Source: an uncultured Prevotella sp.
Lineage (GTDB): Bacteria; Bacteroidota; Bacteroidia; Bacteroidales; Bacteroidaceae
Direction of reading: 5' to 3'
Assembly: GCA_900555035.1 (NCBI GenBank)
Contig: USJX01000042.1
Location: 1-24,866, forward strand
DNA length: 24,866 bases
A model generated the notes under the pieces. It did not search any database. It had not been told where the DNA came from and saw only the letters and a list, made by a program, of their open reading frames with translations. Below are positions 23,289-24,866 of the stretch, in pieces (the stretch's first letter is position 1; every line of letters begins with the position of its first letter). A program made the position numbers and the translations under genes.

Positions 23289-23329
23289 CATCGAAATTTT
23301 GACAACGAACAAAACCAAAAGTGACCACA

Positions 23330-24097
23330 ATGAGCACATTCGTAATTTTCGCCATCGTACTGACATTAGGCTACATACTCTACTATGCAGCCATGATAAC
23401 CATAGACATGACAGCAAGAAAGAAGTCCGATGCTGCCACCGAAGAAACCATCAACACTGATGGCTTCTCAGATTCGGATTCAGATGATGACGTTGTTCCC
23501 CGTAATGTCATTGAGAACACTGAGACTGGAGGATTCAGCTTCTCATCTCCGGAGCCTGTTATTGCTGAGCCAGTTGATATTGCAGAAGCCAATGAAGAGG
23601 AACCATTATCAACAACCACGGTTGATGAGGGTGAGACCGCTGTTGATGAAGCCGCGGACGAAGAAGGCACAGAGGGTGCCGACGTACACGATGATGCACC
23701 TGATGTTCCAGGTGATGATGAGCAGCCAGTGGCTGAAGAACCATTAGAGGATGGTGTATCAGCAGAAGAAACGTCGGAGTTGGAGGATGACGAAGAGCCT
23801 GTGCCTGGCATCGAATATTTTGAGGAGAAGCCGGAAGATGATACAGACAAGAAAGACTTCGATGTAAATGATGCTTTCGACCCGGACTTGTTGACCCCTA
23901 AGTATGGTGTTACCGAGTTAGTCGAGCCGCCGGTATCAGACGAAGCCCAGGAGAAGGCAAATATGGTCAATGCGTCATTGCTGTCTATAGCCAGCAAGGG
24001 CAATCAGATGGACAGTTTTGACCTAACCCGTGTTATACGAGAGCAGAGAGCAGGACAGTTAAATATCGAGACCCATGATGAAGTCACCAACTACTAA
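23330..24097 (+). CDS. Acidic membrane-anchored conjugal transfer protein
   Basis: 255 residues from the ATG at 23330; an in-frame GTG three codons upstream (23321) is an alternative. A single transmembrane helix (about 3-24, STFVIFAIVLTLGYILYYAA) is followed by a long, very acidic, Pro/Glu/Asp-rich region (about 40-190). The C-terminal 45 residues are conserved-looking (NASLLSIASKGNQMD, LTRVIREQRAG). The layout suggests an anchor with a flexible cytoplasmic spacer. It overlaps the next gene by 23 bp. It sits where traD-like genes stand in Bacteroidales transfer operons, but I cannot name it. Confidence 0.75.
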   Translation: MSTFVIFAIVLTLGYILYYAAMITIDMTARKKSDAATEETINTDGFSDSDSDDDVVPRNVIENTETGGFSFSSPEPVIAEPVDIAEANEEEPLSTTTVDEGETAVDEAADEEGTEGADVHDDAPDVPGDDEQPVAEEPLEDGVSAEETSELEDDEEPVPGIEYFEEKPEDDTDKKDFDVNDAFDPDLLTPKYGVTELVEPPVSDEAQEKANMVNASLLSIASKGNQMDSFDLTRVIREQRAGQLNIETHDEVTNY

Positions 24098-24440
24098 TCA
24101 CATCCCATTCGGAGTATTCCTTTCCCTTTTGTCTCTTACCGTCTGCCAGACGGCATCAGCCAAGAGTGGAGCGGTGGACTATTCCTGGGGTGCAAACGGC
24201 TTGGCAGAGGCAACCTCTTTTGTCGGAACGATGATGATTTATACGGTTGATATTCTCTACGCTGTGGCTGCTATCATGGTTATCGTTTCAGCTTTGCAGA
24301 TATACATCAAGATGAACAACCACGAGGGCGACATCACCAAGAGTATTATGATGCTTCTCGGTGGCATCCTGTTTATGATAGGAGCAATGATAGTCATGCC
24401 AGCCTTCTTCGGTTATCAGAACATGAATTTCATATTTTAG
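24075..24440 (+). CDS. TraE-like transfer protein (DUF4134)
   Basis: 121 residues (or 120 if the second ATG at 24078 is used). A signal-peptide-like segment ends near TASAKSGAVDYSW. Two membrane helices follow: the VDILYAVAAIMVIVSALQIY region, then IMMLLGGILFMIGAMIVMP, separated by the basic-acidic loop KMNNHEGDITKS. This matches the DUF4134 pattern of TraE proteins in Bacteroidales conjugation systems, thought to be small inner-membrane components analogous to VirB2/VirB3. It overlaps the preceding gene's end by 23 bp, so the two are co-translated. Confidence 0.85.
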   Translation: MMKSPTTNHIPFGVFLSLLSLTVCQTASAKSGAVDYSWGANGLAEATSFVGTMMIYTVDILYAVAAIMVIVSALQIYIKMNNHEGDITKSIMMLLGGILFMIGAMIVMPAFFGYQNMNFIF

Positions 24441-24481
24441 AATATTGTATTCGCGAACCACAATAGGAGTTAATTCACGGA

Positions 24482-24866
24482 ATGTTAAACCAAAAAAAAC
24501 GTCAAGAAGCAATGAAACAGTTTTTCAAGAACGCTATCACTTCTACGGTAGATTGGGTACAGGGCATGGGGTCACGTGTCAAGACAGGAGTCTTGGCCGT
24601 ATGTATCACCATCCTTTCGCCTGTTGGTGCCTTCGCTCAGTCGCTGGCTAACACCGGCTATGATGCAGGAACCAGTGCCATGGAGGAAGTAGCTACGCAG
24701 ATTGCGGCATACGTACCCTATGTGGTAAACCTCTGCTACGCTCTGGCAGGAGTGGTGGCCATTGTCGGCGCTATCAGCGTCTACATCGCCATGAACAACG
24801 AGGAGCAGGACGTCAAGAATATCTTAGTCCTCCAAAATTGGTTGGAAAGGATAAGAAAGGAAGTGA
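24482..24866 (+). CDS. Second TraE-like (DUF4134) protein, partial at window end
   Basis: The ATG at 24482 follows AGGAG (24465-24469). The frame stays open to the last base, giving at least 128 residues. It has a basic N-terminus, a hydrophobic helix ending GAFAQ (signal-peptide-like), and the DUF4134 core YVPYVVNLCYALAGVVAIVG with YIAMNNEEQDVK. In the neighbouring paralogue a final membrane helix follows at this point. Here the sequence after about 24818 is instead basic and polar (LQNWLERIRKEV). Either the gene is interrupted, or the tail is unusual. Confidence 0.75.
   Translation, partial: MLNQKKRQEAMKQFFKNAITSTVDWVQGMGSRVKTGVLAVCITILSPVGAFAQSLANTGYDAGTSAMEEVATQIAAYVPYVVNLCYALAGVVAIVGAISVYIAMNNEEQDVKNILVLQNWLERIRKEV

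Noticed and set aside
23383..24003. 206-codon Ser-rich minus-strand frame
   Set aside because: It is the mirror of the Glu/Asp/Ala-rich acidic region of the transfer protein; Ser-rich antisense frames are expected there.

Overview
The window looks like part of a conjugative plasmid or integrative conjugative element of a Bacteroidales bacterium (Bacteroides/Prevotella-like). Three observations point there. Several promoters read TAnnTTTG at -7, with a TTG/TTTG element about 20 bp upstream. Shine-Dalgarno sequences are weak. The right end encodes transfer proteins with the TraE-like (DUF4134) pattern of Bacteroidales elements. I see no rRNA, tRNA or CRISPR array. No complete insertion sequence or integrase is visible.

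Layout. (1) 1-650 has no convincing gene. (2) 651-8182 (+) is a defence-type island: an XRE regulator with its promoter and a palindromic operator, a small Fic protein with a C-terminal inhibitory motif, a type III-like methyltransferase (Mod), a helicase/nuclease (Res), a decayed RhuM fragment, and a second, larger Fic protein joined to a winged-helix domain by a tandem-repeat linker. (3) 8183-8951 is gene-poor, palindrome-rich and carries coding debris. (4) 8952-11445 (-) is a tightly overlapping three-gene operon: an AbiEi-like winged-helix protein, an AbiEii-like nucleotidyltransferase and a metallophosphoesterase. (5) 11446-12054 carries helically spaced direct repeats and a large nested palindrome. 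(6) 12055-16526 (-) is the element's run of small genes, with two single-stranded DNA-binding proteins, a DUF2958 protein and several unrecognised acidic proteins. Many of its stop codons are followed at once by a strong hairpin. (7) 17281-17697 (-) is a regulator divergent from (8) 17865-23077 (+), which holds a small HTH-like protein, a 1090-residue primase-ATPase, an unknown protein, ParA and a ribbon-helix-helix-like partner, closed by an intrinsic terminator. (9) 23330-24866 (+) opens the transfer operon: an acidic membrane protein and two tandem DUF4134 proteins, the last running off the window and losing the family pattern near its end.

How it fits together. Regions 6-9 are maintenance and transfer functions (ssDNA protection, priming, partition, mating pore). 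Regions 2 and 4 are cargo that probably protects or stabilises the host or element. The restriction-modification genes bracketed by two Fic proteins, and the nucleotidyltransferase module with an added phosphoesterase, are the best candidates for undescribed systems. Functional statements about them are inferences from motifs and gene order.
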